From the NCBI GenBank assembly GCA_023453795.1, contig JAEXSP010000045.1:95794-159793 (forward strand): DNA of 64,000 bases, in the 5' to 3' direction. This document shows, piece after piece, positions 1-8,586 of this stretch (its first letter is position 1; each line of letters opens with the position of its first letter). Source of the stretch: Bacillota bacterium (GTDB lineage: Bacteria > Bacillota > Clostridia > Acetivibrionales > JAEXSP01). Position numbers and translations under genes: made by a program. The notes beneath the pieces are model-generated. The model was given only the letters and a program-made list of their open reading frames with translations. It was not told the origin of the DNA and made no database searches.

Positions 1-1374
1 AGGGGTCAGATGGGAAATTCCGAGGTCGGGCATACAAATATCGGGGCAGGAAGAATAGTTTATCAGGAGCTTACAAGGATAACCAAATCTATTGAAGATG
101 GCGACTTCTTTGATAAAAAGGAATTTAACGAAGCTATCGATAACTGTAAAAAGAACAATTCAAAGCTTCATTTGTTCGGACTTCTCTCGGATGGAGGGGT
201 TCACAGCCATAACTCCCATCTTTACGCTTTGATTGAACTGGCTAAGAGGAAGGGACTCAAAGATGTGTTTATTCATTGCTTCTTTGACGGAAGGGATGTT
301 CCTCCTGACAGCTCTAAAGCTTTTGTTGAGGAATTGGAAGCCAAGCTTAAGGAGATTGGGGTAGGCAAAATTGCTTCAGTTATGGGCAGATACTACGCAA
401 TGGACAGGGACAACAGATGGGAAAGGGTAAAGCTTGCTTATGATGCAATGGTAATGGGGCAAGGGCTCAATGCTTCAAGTGCAGGCCAGGCTGTAGCGGA
501 ATCCTATGCAATAGGGGAATTTGACGAATTTGTTAAGCCTACAGTTATAGTAAATGACGGGAAACCATTGGCTGCAATCGGAAAGAATGATTCTGTAATC
601 TTCTTTAACTTCAGGCCTGACCGTGCAAGAGAGATCACAAGGACATTTGTTGATCCTGATTTTAGCGGCTTCGAAAGGCCATTGGGACATTTCCCTCTAT
701 ACTTTGTTTGCATGACTCAATATGACAAGACCATGCCGAACGTAGTTGTTGCTTATAAGCCGGAAAGCCTTACCAATACGTTTGGAGAATATATTTCAAG
801 ACTTGGATACAGACAGCTTAGAATTGCAGAAACAGAAAAATACGCTCATGTAACCTTCTTCTTCAACGGCGGTGTAGAAACAGTTTATGAAGGCGAAGAC
901 AGGGCTTTGATACCATCGCCTAAGGTAGCTACCTATGATCTGAAACCTGAAATGAGTGCTTATGAGGTAACCGACGAGGCAGTAAAAAGGATAAACTCAA
1001 GGGAATACGATGTTATTGTTTTGAACTTTGCAAATTGTGACATGGTAGGCCATACCGGAATACTTGATGCGGCAAAAGCAGCGGTAGAAGCTGTTGATAA
1101 ATGTCTTGGACGCATTATCCCGGCAGTTCTTGAACAGGATGGAACACTCCTGATTACTGCCGATCATGGAAATGCCGAACAAATGCTCGACTATGATAAC
1201 GGCGGACCATTCACTGCTCACACAACAAATGTTGTTCCTTTGATTGGAATAGGCTTGGGCAATGCAACATTAAAAGAAGGAAAACTCGCAGACCTTGCAC
1301 CTACCATTCTTGATCTGATGGGAGTTGAAAAGCCTGAGGAGATGACAGGGAACTCACTGCTTATTAAAGGGTAA
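1..1374 (+). CDS. gpmI: 2,3-bisphosphoglycerate-independent phosphoglycerate mutase, 5'-truncated by window
   Basis: Interconverts 3- and 2-phosphoglycerate in glycolysis; a cytoplasmic Mn-dependent enzyme of the alkaline phosphatase superfamily. The frame is open from base 1. The visible protein begins with the QMGNSEVGH block, whose serine is the catalytic phosphoserine (residue 62 in well-studied homologues), so roughly 55 N-terminal residues lie outside the window. The ATG at base 10 is internal, not the start. The C-terminal metal-binding motifs (DMVGHTG, TADHGNAE, AHTTN) are intact and the stop is normal. enolase lies 3.6 kb downstream on the same strand, the usual glycolytic neighbour, but an inverted two-component pair sits between them. 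Confidence 0.97.
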   Translation, partial: RGQMGNSEVGHTNIGAGRIVYQELTRITKSIEDGDFFDKKEFNEAIDNCKKNNSKLHLFGLLSDGGVHSHNSHLYALIELAKRKGLKDVFIHCFFDGRDVPPDSSKAFVEELEAKLKEIGVGKIASVMGRYYAMDRDNRWERVKLAYDAMVMGQGLNASSAGQAVAESYAIGEFDEFVKPTVIVNDGKPLAAIGKNDSVIFFNFRPDRAREITRTFVDPDFSGFERPLGHFPLYFVCMTQYDKTMPNVVVAYKPESLTNTFGEYISRLGYRQLRIAETEKYAHVTFFFNGGVETVYEGEDRALIPSPKVATYDLKPEMSAYEVTDEAVKRINSREYDVIVLNFANCDMVGHTGILDAAKAAVEAVDKCLGRIIPAVLEQDGTLLITADHGNAEQMLDYDNGGPFTAHTTNVVPLIGIGLGNATLKEGKLADLAPTILDLMGVEKPEEMTGNSLLIKG

Positions 1375-1409
1375 GAGAGGATGCGCCTTACATAACCTGT
1401 GGAGCAAGT

Positions 1410-1425
1410 CCCCTTCATCAAGGGG
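1410..1425. terminator. weak hairpin between convergent genes
   Basis: CCCCTT and AAGGGG form a 6-bp stem with a 4-nt loop in the 50-bp gap between the convergent gpmI and response regulator genes. There is no clear T-tract on either side, so a role as a shared terminator is only a guess from position. Confidence 0.3.
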
Positions 1426-1427
1426 TG

Positions 1428-3041
1428 TCAGGAATTGACAGGGGGAGTTTTGGACCCTTCCTTGAATTCGAAAGGCGTTACGCCGGTAAGCTTTTTGAAA
1501 AGCTTACTGAAGTATTTTGAATCTGTATATCCAATTTTGCTGCTGATTTCATAAACGTTCATATCTGTTGAGGTCAGCAGCTTTTTTGCGTTTTCCATCC
1601 TGACACAAGTTTTATAATCTATGAAACTCATTCCAAGCTCTTTCTTAAAAAGTTCACTGAAATATGTTGGATTTAAGTGAACCAGTCTTGAAATTTGTTC
1701 AAGGCTTATATCTTTTGAATAGTTTTCCTCAATTATTTTTTTTGCAGTGTTAATCACATTTAAGCCGTTGACATTGTTGCTCTGGTGATAAAAATCTCTG
1801 ATAAGAATAATCATTTCCTTCATGCAGAAATTCAATTGTTCTAAAAAGTTGGTGTTTCTAATGCGGTCATAAGGGTGAATTCCTTTAATCGACGTGTCAT
1901 AATCTATGAAGGACATTTGAATATTGAGGCGGCTTATCACTGATTGTATGAAGGTCCATGCAAATTCCCTGACTCTGGATGGATTGACCTCCTTTTCTAC
2001 GGATAGCTTTCGGCACATATTATCTATATAAAAATTTAAGGGCTGAATGTCGTTCAGCTTTAGATTAAGTACAACATCGTCTAAAGTATTGTCGCTTATC
2101 TTCTGGCCTGCATTTTCAGAAGCTTTATGCGGGCTATATTTAAATATGCCGTTGGGACTGTTCCAAAATCGCTCATTTAATGCTTCACAAGCCTGACTAT
2201 ACAAGTCGGGCAGCCTTGTTGCCTGATTTAATGAAAGGCTGATTCCAATTGAAAGCGTAGTTGCAAGCTTCTTCCGGAAAAACCTTTCTGATAATGATAA
2301 TGCCTTTAAGAGGCTTTCGGTGCCAACTTTTGGGCTATTATTGATAATAGAAATTATTTCGGTGTCGTCGGGAGATTTGGAAAAGGTGACTGCAACGCAA
2401 TAGCGTTTCATTATTTTTCTTACAAGGTTTTTATAGTTTTTAAGGTCATCAAGATTCTCAATAGATTCAGGATAATCGGGTGAAAAAACGGCAATAGTAA
2501 ATTCCGGATATGGGAAGTTGATGCCATAGTTCTTCAGTGTATGGTTTATAACCTCGGAGGTCATAAGATTAGGCTTTATTAAACTGGCCAGGAAATTTTC
2601 ATGTACGACAGGGAGTGCAAGCTTATACTGAGTCTTTATAAATGCATGCTCTTCCGTCAGCTTGTTTTCAGCGATTATGGTATCTTTCATTTTTTCAAGG
2701 ACTTGCTGCAGTTCCGTTTCATCAACCGGTTTAAGAATATAATCGGTAACTCCCAGCTTCATTGCTGTTTTAGCATATGAAAAGTCATTATATCCGCTTA
2801 TGATGATTATTTTAATTTTAGGCAGGGTTAGTTTAAGCTCCTGAATCAGTTCCAAACCTGTCAGGCCGGGCATGCGTATATCGGTAATAAGAATATCCGG
2901 TTTATGCTGTTTGCACAATTCAAGTGCCTCTATGCCGTTTGAAGCTTCTGAAACAAGTGTCATGCCAAGATTTTCAAAAGGGATAAGGCTTATTATCGTC
3001 GACCTTACCCATTTCTCGTCATCGGCTACTATTAGTTTCAT
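1428..3041 (-). CDS. AraC-type response regulator (YesN-like)
   Basis: Cytoplasmic two-component response regulator of 537 residues. It has an N-terminal receiver domain (acidic DD pair near residues 7-8, phospho-acceptor D54 in ITDIRMP, conserved K in ILKP), a long middle region, and a C-terminal pair of AraC-type helix-turn-helix motifs (ISLEQISRLVHLNPTYFSEL and the following TDSKYFSKLFKK). The ATG at 3041 is preferred over the longer TTG start because GGGAGG lies 8 nt before it. It follows the histidine kinase gene by 18 nt and is surely co-transcribed. No transporter or sugar-binding gene adjoins the pair, so its target is unknown. The family usually controls carbohydrate uptake genes. 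Confidence 0.9.
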   Translation of the reverse strand: MKLIVADDEKWVRSTIISLIPFENLGMTLVSEASNGIEALELCKQHKPDILITDIRMPGLTGLELIQELKLTLPKIKIIIISGYNDFSYAKTAMKLGVTDYILKPVDETELQQVLEKMKDTIIAENKLTEEHAFIKTQYKLALPVVHENFLASLIKPNLMTSEVINHTLKNYGINFPYPEFTIAVFSPDYPESIENLDDLKNYKNLVRKIMKRYCVAVTFSKSPDDTEIISIINNSPKVGTESLLKALSLSERFFRKKLATTLSIGISLSLNQATRLPDLYSQACEALNERFWNSPNGIFKYSPHKASENAGQKISDNTLDDVVLNLKLNDIQPLNFYIDNMCRKLSVEKEVNPSRVREFAWTFIQSVISRLNIQMSFIDYDTSIKGIHPYDRIRNTNFLEQLNFCMKEMIILIRDFYHQSNNVNGLNVINTAKKIIEENYSKDISLEQISRLVHLNPTYFSELFKKELGMSFIDYKTCVRMENAKKLLTSTDMNVYEISSKIGYTDSKYFSKLFKKLTGVTPFEFKEGSKTPPVNS

Positions 3042-3059
3042 CTTATGTCCTCCCAATAT

Positions 3060-4877
3060 TTATTTTACAGCCGGAAATGTTACTTCGACAGTAGTCCCTT
3101 CGGTAAGGCCCAGGTAACGTATTCCGTATTGTTCGCCAAAATAAAGCTTTATTCTGGAATTTACGTTTCTTACTCCGACTCCGGAGCTAACATTGCCGGC
3201 AGTGTGAATAGGAATGTCATCCTCAAGAGTTCTGTTAAGTTCGACTATTTTATCCTGGGGCATTCCGATGCCGTCATCAAATATCCGTATCTTTATGATG
3301 CTGTCCATCAACAGTATGTCTATTTTTATCTTGCCTTTGCCGATCTTCATTTCAAGGCCATGCTTTATAGAGTTCTCAACTAAAGGCTGAAGTGTAAGCT
3401 TAAGTAATTTGTAGTCATAAAGCTCTTCAGGAAGCTTATAAACCAGCTCAAACTTGTCATCATGCCTGAAATTCTGGATGGCTATATAGTTTTCCAGGTG
3501 CTTTATTTCATCTTTGATAGGTACAAGAACTTCTTCTCCGATGCTGTACCTGAAAAATGACGAGAGATTCTTCGCCATTGAAGCAATGCTTTGGATTCCG
3601 TGATGAAGTGCAGCTCCGCGTATTGATTCAAGTGTGTTGTATAAGAAATGCGGGTTGATCTGGTTTTGAAGAGCTACCAGTTGAACTTCCTTCTGTTTCA
3701 ATCGTGAGTAGTAAACCTTGTTTATCAGTCCGTCAAAATTGGGGGTGCTGTTATTATCAGCATCGTTACCCTTAGCGTCAGTCTTCTTTGCATGATGATT
3801 TTCAGGAGAAAAATCATTATTTTCCTTGCCGGATATTGCAATCGAGAGCTTGCTTAGCGGCTTAAAAAACATTGACAGCAAAACAACAGGGAAAATTAAC
3901 AGTATAATCAGACATATGAACATAAATATTAGAAATGGGGCGTTTATGGCTAAAATACTCCTTGTTACATTGGCGGACGGAATCAACTCGTAGGCTTTCC
4001 ATGAACTGAGGGGCAATTTGTATGATGAAATACGCATTCTTTTTTTATCCTTGTATACAGTCTTGGCTTTATCAGGTGATATCTGTTCCTTAGTAAAGCT
4101 GTAATTCAATTTAAGCGTAAGAAGTCCCTTGTCGGTAGAATACATTACATTATTACCGTTATCTGTAATATAAAGCTGGTTGCCTTTAAATTCTTTGCTT
4201 TTTTGGACTCTTAGAAGGCCGGCAAGAGAGTCATAGCTGAAATCCATAAGATACACTCCGAGGATTTCCCCTGTCTCAGGGCTTTTTACAGCCTTCGAAA
4301 CTGATATTACGTAACTGTATGCTCCGCCTTTGTAAAAACGAAGGTTTGTACCGATTAAATTGCATACTTCAGGCTTATTGACAGCTGTGCGGTATGTATA
4401 ATCCGAGAAGGAACTTTCTTCAGGCAAGGAGTTGTTTGAGGTTTTAGCATATAGATTATACGTATGCTGTGCTGTGATGAAAAATATACTTTCCAGCTTA
4501 CTGTTCATTTCTCCATATATTGAAGTGATGGGGGATTTAAAATTAATATTGAGATTTTTTTCTGCATCTTTATTGACTGCGATCTCTTTGACAAGGGCTT
4601 TCAACAGAACAGGATTTTTTGAAAGTGCATCTGCAAAATGTTTAATATCGTCAAGGTAAGTATCTATTATCAGGCTGGTCTGTCTTATATTGGATGCGGA
4701 AAGGGAAGAATAATTGTGTTCTACTGCTGCTTTTGAACGCTGATATGCAACAAACCCCAGAATAAGAAACGGCACTATTACCAGAAGGAAAAATACCAAA
4801 AAAAACTTAGAACGGAGATTCAGGTAGACCTTATTGTAAAGCATTCCATTCCTATTGCTTTTAATACTCTCCAGCAT
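3060..4877 (-). CDS. sensor histidine kinase (YesM-like)
   Basis: Membrane sensor kinase of 605 residues, partner of the downstream AraC-type regulator. A first membrane segment (about residues 24-44) and a second (about 312-338) enclose an extracellular region of some 265 residues, probably a double-Cache fold. A linker, a His_kinase domain with the phospho-acceptor H410 in NPHFLYNTLES, and a HATPase domain (N box LVENSIKHG, G boxes DDGIGMP and GVGVRNV) follow. The ATG is preceded by GGGTGGGG. It is divergent from eno with a 144-bp shared upstream region. The signal it detects cannot be told from the sequence. Confidence 0.9.
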   Translation of the reverse strand: MLESIKSNRNGMLYNKVYLNLRSKFFLVFFLLVIVPFLILGFVAYQRSKAAVEHNYSSLSASNIRQTSLIIDTYLDDIKHFADALSKNPVLLKALVKEIAVNKDAEKNLNINFKSPITSIYGEMNSKLESIFFITAQHTYNLYAKTSNNSLPEESSFSDYTYRTAVNKPEVCNLIGTNLRFYKGGAYSYVISVSKAVKSPETGEILGVYLMDFSYDSLAGLLRVQKSKEFKGNQLYITDNGNNVMYSTDKGLLTLKLNYSFTKEQISPDKAKTVYKDKKRMRISSYKLPLSSWKAYELIPSANVTRSILAINAPFLIFMFICLIILLIFPVVLLSMFFKPLSKLSIAISGKENNDFSPENHHAKKTDAKGNDADNNSTPNFDGLINKVYYSRLKQKEVQLVALQNQINPHFLYNTLESIRGAALHHGIQSIASMAKNLSSFFRYSIGEEVLVPIKDEIKHLENYIAIQNFRHDDKFELVYKLPEELYDYKLLKLTLQPLVENSIKHGLEMKIGKGKIKIDILLMDSIIKIRIFDDGIGMPQDKIVELNRTLEDDIPIHTAGNVSSGVGVRNVNSRIKLYFGEQYGIRYLGLTEGTTVEVTFPAVK

Positions 4878-5021
4878 TCATTTTTCCCCACCCTTCCATA
4901 CTTTAAATTCTAATGGATTTAAGTAAGAAATTCAATCATAAAAAATAAATGCAATTTTGGTTTAAATGTGTGATTAAAGGATAAAAATAAGTATAATTCA
5001 AAAAGATTTGGAGGATTACTT

Positions 5022-6341
5022 ATGAAACAATACCTTGAAATTGAGAGCGTTTTTGCTCGTGAAATTCTGGATTCAAGAGGAAATCCTACCGTTGAGGTAG
5101 AGGTTATAGTTGAAGGCGGTTTTATAGGGAGGGCGTCTGTGCCTTCAGGGGCTTCTACCGGGGCTTTTGAAGCTGTTGAATTAAGAGATGGGGATAAACG
5201 CCGTTATCTTGGAAAAGGAGTCCAGAATGCCGTTGACAACGTTAATAATGTTCTTGCTCCCGAGATCGAAGGAATGAATGTTTTTGATCAGGTTGCTATA
5301 GACAAGCTAATGATTGCGCTTGATGGCACACATAACAAATCCAAGCTTGGAGCAAATGCCATCCTTGGAGTATCACTTGCAGTTGCCAAAGCTGCTGCTG
5401 AAGCTATAGGACTAAGCCTTTATCAATACATAGGAGGCGTAAACTCAAAGGTTTTGCCTGTGCCTATGATGAATATAATAAACGGCGGAAAACATGCAGA
5501 CAACAGTGTTAATATCCAGGAATTCATGATTATGCCTGTGGGTGCACCCAGCTTTAACGAAGCTCTAAGGATGTGTGCCGAAGTATTTCACAACTTAAAA
5601 AAGGTGCTTGGATCTAAAGGCTACAGTACGGCAGTAGGCGATGAGGGCGGATTTGCTCCAAATCTGAAAACAGATGAGGAAGCGATTCAGGTAATACTTG
5701 AAGCGGTTGAAAAAGCCGGGTATACGGCGGGTAAAGACTTCAGGATTGCAATAGATGCTGCTGCAACCGAAATGTATGATGCTGCTAAAGAAAAGGGGCA
5801 GGAGGGATCTTATTACTTCTGGAAATCGGATATAATGAAAACAAAAGAAGAAATGGTCAACTTCTGGGCTGAATTGGCTGAAAAGTACCCGATTATTTCT
5901 CTTGAGGACGGAGTTTCAGAGGAAGATTGGGAAGCTTGGAGGATGCTGACTGAAAAGCTTGGAGGGAAAATTCAGCTCGTAGGAGATGATCTTTTTGTTA
6001 CAAATACAGAGAGATTGAAAAAGGGAATTGACATGGGAGTTGCCAACTCAATACTGATCAAGGTCAACCAGATCGGGACACTGACAGAAACTCTCGAAGC
6101 AATAGAAATGGCAAACAGGGCAGGCTATACGGCAGTAACATCCCACAGGTCGGGAGAAACTGAGGATGCCACAATAGCTGATATTGCTGTTGCAACAAAT
6201 TCAGGGCAGATAAAGACCGGGGCTCCTTCCAGAACGGATCGGGTAGCTAAGTACAACCAGCTGCTTAGAATTGAAGAGGAATTAGGGGATATTGCTGTTT
6301 ACCCGGGTCTTGATGCATGGTTTAATCTCAAAAACAAGTAA
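5022..6341 (+). CDS. eno: enolase
   Basis: Converts 2-phosphoglycerate to phosphoenolpyruvate, the glycolytic step after GpmI; a cytoplasmic Mg-dependent enzyme. The 439 residues match the family length. Visible motifs include the N-terminal ARExLDSRGNPTVEVEV block, the catalytic loop ASTGAFEA, the metal ligands in LEDGVSEEDW and GDDLFVTN, and the C-terminal SHRSGETEDATIAD signature. The start has GGAGG 8 nt upstream. A TATAAT at 4992-4997 could be its -10 box, but no good -35 accompanies it. A strong terminator follows directly, so eno is probably transcribed alone here. Confidence 0.99.
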   Translation: MKQYLEIESVFAREILDSRGNPTVEVEVIVEGGFIGRASVPSGASTGAFEAVELRDGDKRRYLGKGVQNAVDNVNNVLAPEIEGMNVFDQVAIDKLMIALDGTHNKSKLGANAILGVSLAVAKAAAEAIGLSLYQYIGGVNSKVLPVPMMNIINGGKHADNSVNIQEFMIMPVGAPSFNEALRMCAEVFHNLKKVLGSKGYSTAVGDEGGFAPNLKTDEEAIQVILEAVEKAGYTAGKDFRIAIDAAATEMYDAAKEKGQEGSYYFWKSDIMKTKEEMVNFWAELAEKYPIISLEDGVSEEDWEAWRMLTEKLGGKIQLVGDDLFVTNTERLKKGIDMGVANSILIKVNQIGTLTETLEAIEMANRAGYTAVTSHRSGETEDATIADIAVATNSGQIKTGAPSRTDRVAKYNQLLRIEEELGDIAVYPGLDAWFNLKNK

Positions 6342-6352
6342 AAGAAGAGAAT

Positions 6353-6383
6353 AAAAAACAAGCTATAAAAAGGCTTGTTTTTT
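6353..6383 (+). terminator. intrinsic terminator of eno
   Basis: AAAAAACAAGC pairs with GCTTGTTTTTT around a short A-rich loop, giving an 11-bp stem running into a T-tract, 12 bp past the eno stop codon. Confidence 0.88.
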
Positions 6384-6435
6384 ATTCTGTTATGTGTTAG
6401 AATTTTACTTGTCAATTTTTTTGGAGGTGTTTTCA

Positions 6436-6681
6436 ATGTTACAAGTTATTGTTAATATAGTTCATATATTGCTTGCTCTTTCTCTCATCATCATTGTATT
6501 ACTGCAATCAGGAAAATCAGCAGGCCTATCGGGTATCGTTGCCGGTGGTGCAGAAACCTTCTTCGGGAAAAACAAGGGCAGGACAGTTGATGCACTGTTG
6601 AGCAAATTTACCGCAGTTGCTGCAATTGCATTCCTTATTACTTCAGTAGGCTTACAGATAATTATCAATGCAAACAAATAA
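6436..6681 (+). CDS. secG: preprotein translocase subunit SecG
   Basis: Small accessory subunit of the SecYEG translocon in the cytoplasmic membrane. The 81-residue protein has two hydrophobic helices (about residues 2-22 and 53-75) flanking the conserved QSGKSAGLSGIVAGGAETFFGKNKG loop, which is diagnostic for SecG. The ATG at 6436 has GGAGGT 7-8 nt upstream; an in-frame start 42 nt earlier has no ribosome site. It sits between eno and, further on, rnr; eno-secG-rnr is a common order in Firmicutes. Its own terminator follows. Confidence 0.96.
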   Translation: MLQVIVNIVHILLALSLIIIVLLQSGKSAGLSGIVAGGAETFFGKNKGRTVDALLSKFTAVAAIAFLITSVGLQIIINANK

Positions 6682-6693
6682 TTAATTTATATG

Positions 6694-6737
6694 AAAAGAA
6701 AAGAACTGTGTTCAGATGACACAGTTCTTTTCTTTTA
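6694..6737 (+). terminator. intrinsic terminator of secG
   Basis: A 17-bp near-perfect inverted repeat (AAAAGAAAAGAACTGTG with its complement ending CTTTTCTTTT) around a 9-nt loop, ending in a T-rich stretch just after secG. Confidence 0.9.
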
Positions 6738-6911
6738 GTCAAGAGCTTTTATCCGTCACATGGATGTATATTGCTTTATTGAAATAAATACTTTTACATA
6801 AAGGTTGAAAATGTTAATAAAGTTAAATAAAATATACGTATAAGTAACATAATTTAACTTTTATATATCTTATTTACCGTCATCACTAAAATACTGCAGG
6901 AGATGATACCT

Positions 6912-7463
6912 ATGGAAAGACAGATAGCGATTGAGGAGTTAAAGGGAAGACTGACAAATAAAAACCTTATCAAGCATTCTCTTGCGGTTGAAGCGATAAT
7001 GAGAAGCCTGGCTGAATACCTTAAGGATGAGGTTGATAAATGGGGGCTTGCCGGACTGCTGCATGACATCGACTATGACAAGACTGCTGAAGATCCTTCC
7101 AAACATAGCATTGTAGGTGCTGAGATACTTGAAAACCTGGGAGTAGATGATTTTATAGTTTATGCGGTTAAAGCCCACAATGACTATCATGGCATAGAGA
7201 GAAAAAGAAAAATAGATAAGGCATTATATGCCGCTGATCCGGTTTCCGGACTGATAACAGCGTCTGCACTTATACTTCCTTCGAAGAAGCTTGAGGACGT
7301 TACGGTTGAATTTTTAGTCAAGAGATTTAATGAAAAAGGCTTTGCTAAGGGAGCAAACAGGAATCAGATAATGTCTTGCTCAGAGCTTGGACTAAAATTG
7401 GAAGAGTTTTTGGGAATAGCACTTGACGCTATGAAAGGAATAGCAGGTGAACTTGGTCTGTAA
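6912..7463 (+). CDS. HDIG-type HD-domain hydrolase
   Basis: Predicted metal-dependent phosphohydrolase of 183 residues, cytoplasmic. HD-superfamily ligands are visible: H22 in the first helix, the H51-D52 pair in GLLHDIDYD, and H65 in KHSIVGAE, followed by a conserved AADPVSGLI block. This short HDIG form is widespread in Clostridia; the substrate is not established. The ATG at 6912 is chosen because AGGAG lies 9 nt upstream. The ATG at 6903 abuts that site and would lack spacing. It lies alone between the secG terminator and an AraC gene that begins 51 bp later and may be co-transcribed. Confidence 0.85.
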   Translation: MERQIAIEELKGRLTNKNLIKHSLAVEAIMRSLAEYLKDEVDKWGLAGLLHDIDYDKTAEDPSKHSIVGAEILENLGVDDFIVYAVKAHNDYHGIERKRKIDKALYAADPVSGLITASALILPSKKLEDVTVEFLVKRFNEKGFAKGANRNQIMSCSELGLKLEEFLGIALDAMKGIAGELGL

Positions 7464-7514
7464 TCAATTCCTGTAATCGAGGATTTTGGTGTATGTGTAT
7501 GTTCGGAGGCTTAT

Positions 7515-8417
7515 ATGGAATTAGTGACAGTGGAAAGGGATGTGTGCGGGGGCTATAAGTATGAACTGTTTTGCAGCATGGATGAAAGTTTTGTCCCGGA
7601 CAGGGGGTTAGGCTTCAGATTTCGCATAATACTTATAGAGAGCGGCACAGGAATTGTTAGAATCGGTAATCGGAGCGAGGCCTTATCTTCACCTGCAATA
7701 TTGTGTATTAACGAACAAGAAACTCCTTTACTTGAGAAAAGTCTGGATATTCATATGAAAGCAGTATATTTTGATCCTGTTATCATCAATAGCAGGTTTA
7801 ATTATGAAAATATAAGACTTTGCCCTGAAGAATTTACTCAAACTGAGTTAAATGATCTTCAATGGCTCAGACCTTTTATTGAAAGGAATTTAACATTTAC
7901 AGGAAAATTAGATATTGGATATGTGGCAGCTCAACAGGTTTCAAAGCTAATTAATAGTATTAATATGGAATTGAACGGGCAAAAGGATAAGTATTGGCCG
8001 TGCAGGAGCAGATCATATCTATTGGAACTTCTGTTTTTGCTAGAAAGGGCTTTCAATGAGACTGGAGCTGTTGATGAGTCTATTCTTATAAATACATCAA
8101 AAGAGATTAATGAAATAATTCTTTATTTGCATATTCATTATATGGAGAAGATAACAATCGGAGAGCTTACAAAAAAATATCATATGAACAGGACGACGCT
8201 TTGTCAGAAATTTCTAAAGGAGACAGGCATGACGATAATGTCATATCTTATTAAGGTAAGAATCAGCCTGTCTGCTTTAATGCTAAAAGATACCTCCATT
8301 CCGATATCTGAAATCATGGACAGAGTCGCATTTAAAGATTATAGCCATTTTAACAGGATGTTCCGTAAGCATACAGGCATATCTCCCAAGATGTACAGGC
8401 AGAAATTCTACAATTAA
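7515..8417 (+). CDS. AraC family transcriptional regulator
   Basis: One-component DNA-binding regulator of 300 residues. The N-terminal 130 residues resemble a cupin-like sensing domain without strong motifs. The C-terminal 100 residues carry the two AraC helix-turn-helix motifs (ITIGELTKKYHMNRTTLCQKF and the FKDYSHFNRMFRKHTGISPKMYR signature). The start has GGAGG 6 nt upstream. A terminator follows, so it is transcribed alone or with the HD gene. No adjacent metabolic gene reveals its regulon. Confidence 0.88.
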   Translation: MELVTVERDVCGGYKYELFCSMDESFVPDRGLGFRFRIILIESGTGIVRIGNRSEALSSPAILCINEQETPLLEKSLDIHMKAVYFDPVIINSRFNYENIRLCPEEFTQTELNDLQWLRPFIERNLTFTGKLDIGYVAAQQVSKLINSINMELNGQKDKYWPCRSRSYLLELLFLLERAFNETGAVDESILINTSKEINEIILYLHIHYMEKITIGELTKKYHMNRTTLCQKFLKETGMTIMSYLIKVRISLSALMLKDTSIPISEIMDRVAFKDYSHFNRMFRKHTGISPKMYRQKFYN

Positions 8418-8440
8418 ACAGAAAACAAGTATATTACTAA

Positions 8441-8472
8441 AAATTGCGCTTAACTTAATAAGCGTTTTTTTT
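8441..8472 (+). terminator. intrinsic terminator after araC-type gene
   Basis: CGCTTA and TAAGCG (8447-8452 and 8459-8464) form a short stem with a 6-nt loop followed by eight T residues. Confidence 0.75.
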
Positions 8473-8586
8473 ATTCAAAATAATAATTGAAGATTTACAA
8501 GATTTATTTGAAGATCTGCAATTAAAATCTATCTGCCTGCGATATAGAATTAATTAAAAATTTACTATAGAAATGGGGATTTGCTA

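Noticed and set aside
10..12. ATG at base 10 as the gpmI start
   Set aside because: It is inside the conserved catalytic-serine block; the gene clearly begins before the window.
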